A DNA stretch of 64,000 nt from Nannochloris sp. 'desiccata' (Eukaryota > Chlorophyta > Trebouxiophyceae > Chlorellales > Chlorellaceae): the NCBI GenBank assembly GCA_019044685.2, contig JAGTXX020000011.1:2046001-2110000 (forward strand). Reading direction: 5' to 3'. Made by a program: the position numbers and the translations under genes. The notes beneath the pieces were generated by a model, which saw only the letters and a list, made by a program, of their open reading frames with translations, was not told the DNA's origin and made no database searches. Positions within the stretch are counted from its first letter, which is position 1; each line of letters starts with the position of its first letter. Positions 8,800 to 21,000 of the stretch are shown here, one piece after another.

Positions 8800-11700
8800 A
8801 TGGGAGGAGAGCCTGGCGTAGATGCCAAGCGCACTTCGCCTCGACTAAATGCTTCCCAAGAGAATACACAACAGGAAGAAGCACCTAAGCCTCCTAGCAC
8901 GCGCCTTATTGTGGACAGGCAGCCCGATGTTCCTGCTCTTATTGCCGTCGACGAAACCACCCTTTCTCTACAATGGAGCCCCGTCTCAATCACAGTCCGG
9001 TCTACGCAGATCAGAGTCGTAGAATGTTTAGAAGCTTATGCGCTCGAAATGCAGCAAGTCGAGGTCAACGCCGATACCGGTGAGGCAGATATAAAAGAAG
9101 AGCGGTGGAGCATCCAGTACTCTGGCCCTGCTACGTATGTTCAAGTTAAAGGACTCCGCCCTGGCCGTAACTACGCAGTCCGTGTAGCATGCCGCCCAAT
9201 AGTCACAGATCCTGAGGTGTTTATAGAATTAGCAGCCCCCTCAGAAATCTTATTAGTACGTACTCCCGCCACTCCTCCCTCGGCACCTCTGCTTCCAACG
9301 CTATCTGTCCGACAACGGAATGCTCTGAAATATAAATGGAGTGAACCTTCGGAGAATGGAGGACACCCTATTTTAGCGTATGTAGTACACTGTCACCCAC
9401 CCCCAGAAGGGTTTGAAGGAACTCCAACACCAGAGGGCATGTTTGAAATATATCGAGGTTTAGAAAAAAGTCTTACTATGAAACGACTCGTGCCTGGCGT
9501 TAAATATTCAGTCCGTGTGATGGCTATTAATTGCATAGGGGAAAGTCCATTCAGTCCCATAGCAACCTTTTCTACCCAAGCTACAGTCCCTTCTGCACCG
9601 GAGAATCTCACAGTAAGCAGCTCTGGCCAAGACTCTGTAGTTTTACAATGGGAGGCAGTCGCTGGAAATGGAGCAGAGGTCAGTGGCTACCAGGTCATGA
9701 TGGATGACGGCCAGGGAGGTGATTTTAACTTTGTAGGACATACACAAGAGCCTCAGTTTGCTATCTCAGGGCTTCGGAGTGGGTTATCGTACCGATTTAG
9801 AGTGAAAGCAGAGAATTCTGAGGGGATTAGTCAGTGGAGTCCTGTGTGTTTGGCGCAAACTGCCGCCACTGCCCCCTTAGCACCTCCCCCTCCTTTCAGG
9901 GAAAACTCGACTCATTCTTCTATTACTATTACATGGAGACCTCCTGAATACGATGGAGGCAGCCCGTTATTTGGGTACGAAGTAGAAATACAGCCGAAAT
10001 CAGAACCAGCAAAGCGGGATTTTGCCAAAAGTGAAAATAAGTGGGTGCGTGTTTATGAGGGAAAAGATACTATGCACACTCTAGGTTCGTTACGCGCAGG
10101 GTGTACATACAGAGTCCGTGTCCGTGCGATGAATTGCATCGGAGCTGGTGCTTATAGCTTTCCAGCAGACTTAGCAACCTCGCCTGCAAGTCCTGAGGCC
10201 CCGGGAGCGCCTGCTGTGGGAAATAGAGCGCAGCATGCTTTGACCGTGCTGTGGGATGCACCACAGCATGATGGAGGCGCTTCAATTGTGTCTTATAGAC
10301 TTGCACATCGCCTAGCAGGGCCTGTGGAGGAGCTAAAATCAACTAATAGAAGAAATAATAGTGGTGATTGGGCTGCAGCAAAGACGGGAGGAGGTGAAGA
10401 TGCAGCTGCCTTCCGTATTGCATACGACGGTGCTGAACGTAAAGCTGAAATTCAAGGATTAGACCCAGGTATGAAGTATGAATTTCGTGTGAATGCTTCA
10501 AATAAACAAGGCACCTCTTCTTGGAGCAACACTGCTATCTTAACAACGAAAGCCGGTCTCCCGCTCTCCCCTACTTTGTCAACTATCACGCATGGCTCTG
10601 CACCCAGGTCTCTTGACTTAAGTTGGGTAAAACCCTATGGACAAGGTGCTCCAGTAAATAGTTATATAGTACAAATGCAAATGGCAGAAAAGCTAACATC
10701 ATATGTCCAAGAGGAAGATGAACAACCAATTCAGATTGGTACATACAGCCCTGCTACTGTCGCTTCTAATGCGACTGCTATCGAGAATTGCAATGGTAAT
10801 GGTAATGGTATTTCTCCCCATGAGGGTAGTGCTGATGAAGGTGGTGCTGCTCCTGCCTCCGAACCGTTATCCTCTTCTCTTTTTGAAGATGCTTCCTTTA
10901 TTACAGTCTACCATGGCAGCGAAACCCACTGTACAGTGACCGATTTAAAACCAAATTGCGAGTACCTTTTCCGTATGAGAGCCTTCAATTCTGTTGGCGC
11001 TAGTCCTTGGAGTGGATCTATTTCTGCTGTCACTGCTGCTGCATCACCATCTGCTCCTCAACATCTGCACTGTTCTCAAGCTTTGGAGACAAAACTGACG
11101 TTAACTTGGGAATCTCCTGCATTTGACTATGGTGCTGCTGTCACAGTCTATCAATTAGAGGTTGCCCCAGCGTCTCGAGGTGGTGGTCAACGAGCAAGTG
11201 ACAAAGCCTCGTGGCGGTCGGTTTTTAAAGGCAATTCATTGGAGCACCTTGTAGAAGATCTTCAACCTGGTCAGCAGTACTGTGCTCGTGTTCGTGCTCA
11301 GAATTCTTGTGGATGGGGTCCTTGGAGTGATATTCTCACCTCTGCTACACAGGCAGCTGTGCCCGGAGCACCTGAGGCACCTGTTGCGAGCGGTCGTACG
11401 GGCACTAGCGTTCGCCTTTCTTGGTCTACCCCTTCTGAAAGCAATGGATCTTCAGTTACAGAGTATGAGCTGCAAATGGCACCTGTAACAGAGAGTCAAC
11501 TACAGTGGTTTACTTTGGTCAACGGAATAGATACTAATTGGAAAGTATCTGATTTATCTCCTGGCTCAAAATATTATTTTAAAGTCCGTGCTTCAAATGC
11601 AGTGGGTGCTGGACCATGGAGTCCTTTAACTGTAGTAGAAACAGCGTTAATGCCGCCTTTAGAGCCTACAAATATCGAAATTGCAACGGCTGCTGAAGAA

Positions 11701-12467
11701 GCAGGAGGAGCAGTTTTTCTTAGCTGGACGCCTCCAGACACAGAAGAGCAGCGGGCGAGTTGCACTGGTTATGAAATAGAATGTACTTCTTCTTCTGCTG
11801 CTGCTGCTGCTGCTAAATCAGGGGCTCCACATAAATCAGGCAGTGCAAAATCTGCTGCTAGCACTGTAGTGAAGCACACTTGCAGTGGAAAGGCAACGGA
11901 GTTTAAGCTTTCGAGTTTGAAAGAAGGCAAGTGGACCGTTCGTCTCCGTGCAATTGGTGCTGATGGTGCTGGTCATAGTGGATGGAGTCCTGCGGCTACA
12001 GTGCACATTGTAGGTCATGTAGGTATGCATCATGGCAACGGTTCAGACTTGGCTATGGCGGTTGCAGCGGCGAATGGTGGCGGACAAGGGCGGCAAAGGA
12101 AAAACAAGAAAAACAGGAGCATGGATCAAAAGGATACAGCTTCTGTAGGATCTGGAGCTAGTGAGGATTCGCATAATGTCAAGGGCCACACTAGAGGCCA
12201 AGCTCTTGGTACGTAACGTTACTTTTTCCCTCCATAAAATGATTTCTTTTTCTTTCTGTGTGACACTGCAATAATAATATCTCTTCAATGTGTTTCCTTC
12301 ATGCAGGTACGAAGACTGCGGTCGCCAAGGCCAAACCCCGCCCCAAAACCTTTGTATCTACGTTAGCAAGGCTTGCTGGTATAAGTGAGTCTTCGTTTAA
12401 ATCTCTTTTGTGGGGTGTCTTAGCAATAATAGTGACGGCAGCCTTATTCTTGACAATTTATGGCTGA
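8800..12467 (+). CDS. FNDC3-like protein: nine fibronectin type III domains and a C-terminal membrane anchor
   Basis: Exons 8800-12208 and 12307-12467; 1189 aa. ATG 8800 (TATAATGGGA) is chosen because the upstream frame has only a TTG. Nine FN3 units begin near residues 38, 153, 262, 355, 463, 583, 745, 851 and 950; most show P.AP at the start, an inner W (LTLTWESP, LSLQWSP) and a closing L.PG..Y..RV.A.N..G...WS. A Ser/Ala-rich stretch interrupts the ninth, and a Gly/Lys-rich linker leads to a 20-residue hydrophobic C-terminus (LLWGVLAIIVTAALFLTIYG), encoded by exon 2. No signal peptide is seen, so it is probably tail-anchored with FN3 domains in the cytosol. Animal FNDC3A/B have the same plan and nearly the same length. 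Role in the alga unknown. Confidence 0.85.
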
Positions 12468-12744
12468 AGGATAGATTTTATTTTACATTTTGCATTGGAA
12501 CTCAAAAAGTAGGCATTTTCACTTTGCATTTTATTATTTTGATTATATGAGCTGGTTTAAAAATGCATTTTACATGGCTATTTGCTACTACTATTTTAAT
12601 GTTGTGGTAACAAAATTAAATGAGGCAGAGAAGAGAGAGCTCCTAGCCTGCTCTTTGTTCTGTTTATTTGACCCAGGGCTCAGATAGAAATAGACTAAGT
12701 AAGCTTTCTATATTTTTCAAATTTAAACTATTTCTATTCGTATA

Positions 12745-13878
12745 CTAGGCCCAAACTCCAATCACGGCCATAACACTAACCCCTGCAGCAAATGCTGCAA
12801 GACAACTCATAGTGACGAGCATGGAACCTTGCTGTCTCAGCCAAATAGCCTGGCTCTTAAAAGCATTCAAATGTTCGCTAAATGCCAGGTAAATCAGCAT
12901 TCCTGCGCAGATAGCGTCTAAAATACCCTGAGAAAGCAGTACATCTACTCCGTTTGGATTCATAGAAGAGCGAACAGCAATTCCAATAGCAGTGCCGAGG
13001 GGCGTCGTCAAAGAGAATACCAACACAAGAATCGCATAGGCTTTACGACCAAGACCAGCATCAACAGCAGCGCTTCCAAGGGCCACTCCTTCGAGCATTT
13101 GATGGAATGTCAAGGCAATGAGCAGAACGGGAACTTCAGAAGCAGGGGCAACACCCAGAACCAAGCCAATGATCACCGAGTGAAGTGCAATGGAAATTTC
13201 AGCAAGAATGACCGCAGTATATTGGAGGTGAGATTGTGGGGTGACTGTAAGGAGAGGTCTACCTCCGCATTCTAAGTCTTTGCACGGGGAGTGAACCTTG
13301 CAGGGCCCAGCAATGGAGCTGCCGGCAGCGCTGTTGCTTTCGTCTGAAGCAGCAGCAGCAATCGTTGCCTCTTTTTTCTTAAATGTCTCCATGATGAAAG
13401 TAGTGATCATGTAATCGCCCATAAACATCAAAGAAATGGTGATTAAGCAGAACAAGAAGGCATAGCTGGGGTAGCTTGTAAGCCAAGCGTCAGGGAGGCA
13501 TGGAGAGGAGAGCGTCTCTTGAGCCGGGAGGAGCAAGTGAATGATCGATGTGCTTAAAATCACTCCCGTGCCAGCATATGCAAGTATTTTGATGGTAGTA
13601 AGCACCTTGGGGTGGTTAGAGAGGGATAAGAGACCTGGGAGGCCAGCGCCAAGAAGTGAAGCAATGAAGATCACAAAGATGCTTGCAACGGAGAGAGGCA
13701 GGTTGAAATCTTCAACGACCAAAGAGCAATCATCTGCGCGAATTGAATCATCATAAGAGGTTATTGAGCATCTGGACTGCTGATTGTCTTGAAGTAAGAG
13801 CTTACCTTCACCGCCATCAGCACTGACTACAACAGCCAGAACGGCGAAAGCCAAGGCAATGCGCTGCGCAAGAATCAT
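12745..13878 (-). CDS. ZIP-family zinc/iron transporter
   Basis: Single exon, 377 aa, ATG 13878. A signal peptide-like start (IALAFAVLAVVVSA) precedes a Cys-containing lumenal segment and eight predicted membrane helices. The family signature is in helices IV and V: HSVIIGLVLG and FHQMLEGVALGSAAV hold the metal-binding His and Glu residues. Between helices III and IV lies a variable loop with CKVHSPCKDLEC instead of the usual His-rich stretch. ZIP proteins bring Zn, Fe or Mn into the cytosol across the plasma membrane or from organelles. The first helices and HQ..EG match the plant IRT/ZIP clade. The start codon lies 195 bp from that of the divergent COG0523 GTPase. Confidence 0.95.
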   Translation of the reverse strand: MILAQRIALAFAVLAVVVSADGGEGKLLLQDNQQSRCSITSYDDSIRADDCSLVVEDFNLPLSVASIFVIFIASLLGAGLPGLLSLSNHPKVLTTIKILAYAGTGVILSTSIIHLLLPAQETLSSPCLPDAWLTSYPSYAFLFCLITISLMFMGDYMITTFIMETFKKKEATIAAAASDESNSAAGSSIAGPCKVHSPCKDLECGGRPLLTVTPQSHLQYTAVILAEISIALHSVIIGLVLGVAPASEVPVLLIALTFHQMLEGVALGSAAVDAGLGRKAYAILVLVFSLTTPLGTAIGIAVRSSMNPNGVDVLLSQGILDAICAGMLIYLAFSEHLNAFKSQAIWLRQQGSMLVTMSCLAAFAAGVSVMAVIGVWA

Positions 13879-14073
13879 TTGAATTGAAATGAATTATATA
13901 TTTGAAGTAAAAGATCAGAAAATAGAGAGAAACGGTGGCGTGCGCAGAGAATTTGAGTAGTTTGGGATTTTCGATCCTGGCCAAGCATTTAGCATAAGCA
14001 GCCAATCCCAAAAAACGAAGATTTGTTTTATTCTTCTCATATCTCTAAGACTATTCCCCACCGCGCTCCAATC
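13879..14073. promoter_or_regulatory. Short divergent promoter, ZIP transporter / COG0523 GTPase
   Basis: Only 195 bp separate the two start codons, so both genes almost certainly share cis elements. I see no named motif. Common zinc control is an inference from function and spacing. Confidence 0.5.
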
Positions 14074-15332
14074 ATGATTCAGGACGGCAAAGTGCCCGTT
14101 ACTGTCGTTACCGGTAAGTTTTGAAGCAGCCTTGCCTTTCTGTCACAATCACATCTTGCTGATGGCACACACGCCCCTCCCTTTTGCAGGCTTCCTGGGC
14201 TCAGGAAAGACCACTTTCATCAACTATATCCTCACTGCCAACCATGGCAAGAAGATAGCTGTTATCGAAAATGAGGTAAAACTGCTTTATTGCTCTCCAT
14301 CAAACCTAACATGCTCTGACATTGTGGTTTTCTCTTTCTTTGCTATGTGCAGTTTGGTGAGGTCGGTGTCGACGATGCTTTGGTTATTGAAAGCAAAGAA
14401 GAAATATTTGAGATGAACAACGGGTGCATCTGCTGCACAGTTCGTGGCGATCTCATTCGAATCCTCCATAAACTCGTCCGTAGGAAGAACCAGCTTGACG
14501 CCATCATTATTGAGACCACTGGGCTTGCTGACCCTGCTCCTGTTGCTCAAACCTTCTTTGTCGATGATGATGTCAAGGTACTTACAAAATAGTAATCATG
14601 CTATTGATTCTCCAAGTCGTTTTAAAAAAATGAGTTTCTCACTCGGCAACGGCACCTTTTTTCTTTCTTCCTCTGCAGGAGAGTACTCGTCTTGATGCAA
14701 TCCTGACTGTCGTTGATTGCAAACATTTGCTCGCTCACCTCAACGAAGAGAAGCCCGAAGGCGTCGAAAACGAAGCCGTCGAGCAGATCGCCTTTGCTGA
14801 CCGTGTTTTGTTGAACAAAATCGACCTTGTCTCGGCCGAGGAGAAGGCTGACGTCATCCGTCGTATTAAAGAAATCAACGGCGCTGTTGAAATTCTGGAG
14901 ACTACCCATGCCAAAGTGGACCTCTCTCAGGTTTTGGGCATCAAAGCTTTTGATTTACAACGTATTTTGGAGTCTGAACCCGAGTTTTTGGACCCTGACC
15001 AAGAGCATGAGCACGATTCTTCAGTCTCCTCTGTTGGAATTGAAGTGGAAGGCCAATGCGACTTCAAAAAGTTAAACACCTGGTTGAGTGCTCTCCTCCA
15101 GGAGAAGGGAGCTGATATTTTCAGGTCTAAAGGTGTACTTTGCGTTGATGGCTCTGATGAAAGGTTTGTGTTCCAGGGTGTTCATATGTTATTGAGCTTT
15201 GGAAACTCCTCTGAAGGTATTGGCCGTCCCTGGGGCAAAGACGAGAAAAAAGTCAACAGGTTGGTCTTTATCGGGCGCAACTTGGACAGAAAGGAATTGA
15301 ATGAGTCTTTCAAGAAATGCTTGATTAATTAA
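14074..15332 (+). CDS. COG0523 (CobW/ZNG family) GTPase, putative zinc metallochaperone
   Basis: Exons 14074-14113, 14190-14275, 14353-14577, 14679-15332; 334 aa, the usual length. All three introns are GT-AG. The P-loop is [10 protein letters not shown] (residues 14-23), followed by [12 protein letters not shown], the family metal site GCICC (CxCC) near 70, [10 protein letters not shown] (Walker B/switch II) and NKIDL (G4, guanine). A short HEHD lies in the linker before the CobW C-terminal domain, which ends in [11 protein letters not shown]0523 proteins load metal, chiefly zinc, into target enzymes with GTP hydrolysis. The N-terminal CPELVPI motif by which animal/fungal ZNG1 binds methionine aminopeptidase is absent, so it may be a paralogue such as the zinc-responsive algal ones. 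Confidence 0.93.
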
Positions 15333-15666
15333 CTATACCCAAAAGGTAGCTCCAATTGGAGTTTAAGAAGTCTGAGAAAAGCATGTTCAAGGAAAGTAAA
15401 GAGTTTTTGCAAAAGCCGAATATGGCGGAGGACTAAGTTTTAGCGCCTCCCTGGTCTTGATGTCATCTGCCTGTAGATTCCTGTTTATAAATGCAAGATC
15501 ACATCTTGTTTCCGTCATTGTTTGATTAAAATGTAAGAAAAGGAAGTGAGAGCCAAGTCCCCAGCGGCTGCACATAGCAGGACGCACAGCGGCAATTGCA
15601 GGCCTGAGATATGCCCTTGTTTAGAGAAATTTCCGAATTGATGGATCATTATAATGCAATATCGAA
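15333..15666. other. Intergenic region, GTPase 3' / GatB 5'
   Basis: 334 bp with no gene recognised. A 12-bp palindrome (CTCCAATTGGAG, 15350-15361) just after the GTPase stop could form a small 3' hairpin. Confidence 0.35.
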
Positions 15667-17692
15667 ATGCAGTTGATGAAGATTAGGGGCATTGCCGTGC
15701 AGGCTGTGCTGCCATGCCTCCAAGCCCATTCACTGAGCACATTTGGAAATCTCGGCCTCAAGCGAACAGTATTTTCATCTAAACTAACACCATTCACTCT
15801 TAGAAAGGCAGCAGCATATCGAGCTACAAGCACAGCTGAAGCTCCAGTCGATAGAGTTGTAGATGTAAGTTAATTTAAAAAACATGCCATAATTTCAAAT
15901 TCAGCCCACAACTAAAATATTAATTCATGCAATGCAGGCTAATTTCGAAGCTGTTATTGGTATCGAATGCCACGTTCAACTCAGCACAAGCACGAAAGCC
16001 TTCTGCAGCTGTCGAAACGAATATGGAGCAGAACCCAACACCCACGTCTGCCCCGTCTGCCTGGGCCACCCTGTAAGCCATATTTATTATAATTTGATGT
16101 AATTGCCTGTAATTTATGCCTTGAACTACCAAGTTACTGAGTAATTTTATGTTTATTTTGAAGAAAAGCTACTAATATCTAAGAATTAAGTTTAATTTCC
16201 TCGTCTGTTGTTCTACAGGGTGCTTTGCCCGTGTTGAATGAAGAGATGGTCAAAAAAGCAGTCTTGGCAGGTCTTGCCCTCGACTGCACAATCGCAAAAG
16301 AGTCTAAATTTGACCGTAAACAATACTTTTACGCAGATCTTCCCAAGGGCTATCAAATTTCTCAATATGACGTTCCCATTTGTGAACATGGTCGAATTGA
16401 AGTTGTTTTACCAGAAGGAGGCGGTACTAAACAAATTGGCATTACTCGCGCTCACTTGGAAGAGGATGCTGGAAAATTAGTATATTCTGGTGCTACAAGC
16501 TTATCTGGATCCAATTATTCACTTGTTGATTATAATCGTGGTGGTGTACCGCTGTTAGAGATCGTATCAGAGCCAGATATGAGGACAGGGAAAGAAGCGG
16601 CAGCGTACGGGGCTGAGTTGAGACGGATTATGCGATTCTTAGGAGTCTCTGATGGCAATATGTCGGTATGTTTGCTTTAGGGATCTCTTGCTTTTGAATG
16701 TTGATGGGTTATAGAGCTGTTATTTTGGAATAAAGGGATAGCGGAATTTGGTAGTTGATAGTTCCATGTTTTATAATTTTTATCTTTTATATTATCTTGT
16801 GCAGGAAGGATCAATGCGTTGCGATGTCAACATCTCAGTCCGTCCCCGTGATCAAGAACAATTTGGCACCAAAGTAGAAATCAAAAACATGAATTCTTTC
16901 AATGCTATGCAACGTGCTATCGAATTTGAATTTGATCGACAGCTGGCATTACTAAAAGAAGGACGGGCATCAGAAATTGTTCAAGAAACACGTCTTTGGG
17001 ATGAAAATAAACAAGTAACGAAATCGATGCGTAAGAAAGAAGGTCTTGCTGACTATAGATACTTCCCTGAACCAGATCTTCCTGCTCTCTTCGTCTCTAC
17101 CGAGGCTATTGAAGATTTGAGAAATTCAATGCCGGAGTTACCTTCCCAAAAACGCGCTCGATATATGGCTTTGGGCCTTTCTGAATACGATGCCCTGGTA
17201 TTGACTGATGATGTAGATGTAGCTGCGTATTATGATGAGGTACTTAAGGCTGGAGGGGCTCCTAAATTGAGTGCTAATTGGGTGATGGGGGATATCATGG
17301 CGTCGTGTAAAGAAGAAGGAAATGGCATGGATGCACTTAAAATGAGTCCCAAAACCTTGGTTGAGATGATTTCTCTGATAGAAAAGGGGACAATTAGTGG
17401 GAAAATTGCTAAAGATTTGCTTCCTGCGTTGCTCAAAGGGGATGCTGAAAAGGATGGAGTGCAAGCGTTGGTTGAAAGTCGAGGATTAATTCAAATTTCA
17501 GATCCTGCAGCCTTGCAAGCTATCGTGGACAGTGTATTGGATGCTAATCCTAAGCAACTGGGAGAATATCGGGGTGGAAAGACGAAACTACAGGGTTTCT
17601 TTGTAGGCCAAGTGATGAAAGAGTCTAAAGGACGGGCTAATCCTGGAGAATTGAATAGAATTTTAATGGAAACTTTGAATAAAGGAATGTAA
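15667..17692 (+). CDS. GATB: Glutamyl-tRNA(Gln) amidotransferase subunit B (organellar GatB)
   Basis: Exons 15667-15864, 15938-16072, 16219-16665, 16805-17692, all in phase 0; 555 aa. The first 60 residues are basic and Ser/Thr-rich with no acidic cluster, a typical organelle transit peptide, entirely encoded in exon 1. The GatB core starts [13 protein letters not shown] and contains the zinc-site cysteines ([12 protein letters not shown]), [45 protein letters not shown] and the C-terminal YqeY-like domain (near 415-550, [19 protein letters not shown]). With GatA and GatC it amidates Glu-tRNA(Gln) to Gln-tRNA(Gln) in plastids and mitochondria. The stop overlaps a TGTAA. Confidence 0.96.
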
Positions 17693-18011
17693 TACATGTT
17701 CAATGTTATAATTAGTTATTATTAATGTAATCAATGATGACAATTAGCTTAAAGCGACGGGAGTAGGTAACGGATAGTAATTTTTTGGGCGGCATAGCGT
17801 GCCGTGCTGGGAGAAGAAATGAGGGAGCATGACTTGGTGATGTTGCTTTAAATTGCCCGAGCTGGCGTTGATTGTTGTCAGAGTACTAATATTAACCGAA
17901 TAGGAGAACCTTAATAGAGAATTTATAAGACTTTTATCTAAAGTTATTTCTGATCAGTTTGCCAAAAGAATGATCTTAAGTTTTATGTTGGAAGGCTAGG
18001 AATAAAACAAG
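17693..18011. other. Intergenic region, GatB 3' / TRAPPC8 5'
   Basis: 319 bp. A TGTAA at 17726-17730 is a likely polyadenylation signal for GatB. Nothing else recognised. Confidence 0.35.
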
Positions 18012-21000
18012 ATGCAGGAGCTAGGTAGCTTTAAAGCGGAGCTGAAGAATCTTTGGTCACCTACAATCGCTGTCATAGCTTCTGACGAGGCTGAGAATTT
18101 GTGCCTTGAGAGGAATGGCCTCGCTGTGGCAGAGCTTCTGCGGCCTTTTGGTGCCCTTCGTAGAATGAATAGCGGCATGGGAGGTGAGCGCAGAATTAAC
18201 ATCGGTCAGAAGCCGTACTTTATTAAGCCTTTAAGCTTGCTAGTTAAATTTATAAGAACAACATCACCATTGGCGGCGTGTTCTCTGCAGTTCCCATTCG
18301 AACCCCTGCTGAACAGCCTATCCGCCTCTACGACTGGACACTTCATTTTCACGACATATCAGAGATGAAGCAACCGCCACAGGAAGTTGCCAACCAACAT
18401 TTAGCTGAATTTCTAAAACGAGTTGTTGCGGCTGACGCCTCGGCACCTTTACCAGAACTTGAACAGTTGATAGAAGCTGTTGGTGTGGATACTGCGAGCC
18501 CTTGGTATGGAGAATACTGTAAAGAGTTTTATAGAACGCTTCGGTTTGGAAGTCATGAAGCTATAGACCACCCAGTTGCTTGTTTATTGGTGTTACCTTC
18601 TACTTCTGCGGGTGAAGCTTCCTCCAGTTTTGCTGATTTATTTGAAGAAAGAGCGACACCGCTGTTGAAACACCTAGTACGAGAGTCCCATGCAGTTTTA
18701 CATTATGCCTTTATGCACGATGCCCAGACAGCTGGGAAACAAGTACATGAGAAAGCGGTGGCTGCATTGCAATCGTTGAGGTCTTCTTCTTTAGGCCCTT
18801 CTGGCCATGTTTTAACAATAAATAGCGGAGGTATGCCTCGTGTACCTCCAACTGCATGGCAGGAATGCGTCAACCAACGTTGGCAAGGCGTTACAGCTGA
18901 AAACAAATCAAAAATCGCAGCAGGCATGTCGCAGGCAGACGCCACAAGCATTGCTGCTGCAATAGAAGAATTGGCTGTACGTAAAGTAGCCCCTCATGTC
19001 GAATCGCGTATCCGGTACCTGGATCAAACGGCAATGTCTGCACGTAGAGGCTTTAAAAACCAACTGAAAAGCTTATTATTCAGAAAATCAGCTGCAGCGA
19101 CATTGCCGGCAGCGGGAATTTCAGGAGCCTCCCCACGAGGCTCTGGTAATGATGGCGGGGCAATAAAAGGATCCTCTTCAGGTGGTTCTGGCTTTAGTTC
19201 TCCTCGATCTCCACGGTCCCCAACTAGTCGTAGCGCTACACAATACTCTCTAACTAGTGTAGAATATCAGTTACGGCAACTCGGTGATCTGGCGCTAATG
19301 GTTGGCGATTGCGATACTGCTTTAAGCGTTCTGAGGTTACTTGCTTCAGATTACAAATCAGATAAAGCATATTTCCATTATGCCGGGGTTCAAGAAGCTA
19401 TGGCAGTAGCTACTGTCCTGTACGATGGCCCTCCATCAGATGCAATTTCAAATTTCAAAGAAGCTTTTTATCGGTACGATCAAGTAGCGCAGCAGGCACA
19501 GCAGCAGCATGGAGGAGGAGGAGGACCACCGAGTCGAGCGACGTGGTACGCGACCCGTGCGGCGATGCTTATGGCAAGTTATTTAGGAGCGTTGGGACGC
19601 TACGCTGATGCAAGTTATATCGTAATGAAGGCTCATTTTGCAGAAGAAGACTTGAGAGCAGCTTTATTAATCGAACGGGCTGCTTTGTTATTATTACGTG
19701 TTCAACCCGCCCGCGTTCGGAAATTCGCCTTTCATCTTGTTTTAGCTGGCTTAAGGTACAGTAAAGGAGGTGCACGTGACCTTGCTGCACGGTCTTATTC
19801 CCTAGCGGTTGCAGTCTATAAAGGAAAGGGGTGGGATGTGGTCGAAGAGCATATCCGGGAAGCTTTAGGCAAAGGCTGTCGAGAAGCTGGCGACTCTCTT
19901 GGCGCAGTAGAACATTTCGCTGCCACGTTGACATGTTCACAAATCCCTGCGGGGTTGCAAAGTCTACATATGGCCCAGTTTGCTGAATCATTGCAAGCTG
20001 CAACTGCGCAACTAGGCTACCAGCCGGCTATAAAATTACCTTTGCCGGTGGTCAATACAAAGAAAGTTGGAGTATCATCCTCCGGACAGGCGAGTTACGC
20101 GAATGGAGCAGCGCGGCAGGTTGTCCCGGATTTCTGGACAACTCTAGAATCTGCGGTATGTCAAGGTTTGATTGTAGCGGGAGGAGATAGTAGGGACAAT
20201 AATAATAATAATAGGGTTGGCGGCGGTGGCGGGAAAGGGAGCTCGACGTGGTTGGATAGTGCAGGTAGTAAAGCAAGCCTTGCAAGCGCTGCTGGTGGTG
20301 GTAGTGGTGTGAATGGGATTGAGAATCTGTGCTGCTGTGTAGGAGAAGATGTTGGTGTAGATGTAGAAATCAAAAACCCGTTGCAAATTGAATTAGCAGT
20401 GACGAAACTAAAACTAACCTGCACTTTTGAAGCTGCCACAAGCAGCGCCCCCATTGCTGCTGCACCAGCTGCAGTTGGTTCTTCCTCTCCTTTCCAAGTG
20501 AAAGAAGAACGCATTACTCTACACCCTGGTGAAAAAGCTGTTGTCCACTTACGAGTAAAACCGCTCCGTACAGGCTCTTTAAGTATTGATGGAGTCTCTT
20601 GGGAGCTCAATGGCATCGCTACTGGCACCAAAGCATTTACAATGAAAAGAGGTGATGATCTGGGTTTCGTCACCTTAAATAGATACCCCGATGCAGAAGA
20701 TAAAGAAAAAGATGTTGTGGATACTATTGATGATGTGTTTAGTGGGCTTACAGTCAAAGTAATGCCTCCGATGCCACGACTTGAACTTTCTTTAGAGACT
20801 CTACCGCCAACGTTGCTAGTCGGACAAGTGACAAAATGCACTTTAAAGCTGAAAAATGCAGGTGCAATGACTCTGCATGCATTACGTTGTGCTATAGATA
20901 CGCCGTCTGTGTTTTTAGAGCTTGGTGCTGGACAGCAAGTGGTTCATAAGCCAGGCAAAGACCACGTCTTTGGTCTTCTCAATGGCAACAGTAACAAGGG

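Noticed and set aside
20161..20841. Minus-strand frame of 226 codons inside TRAPPC8
   Set aside because: Antisense shadow of a long conserved exon; composition reflects Ser/Pro codons opposite Gly/Gly-rich sense.
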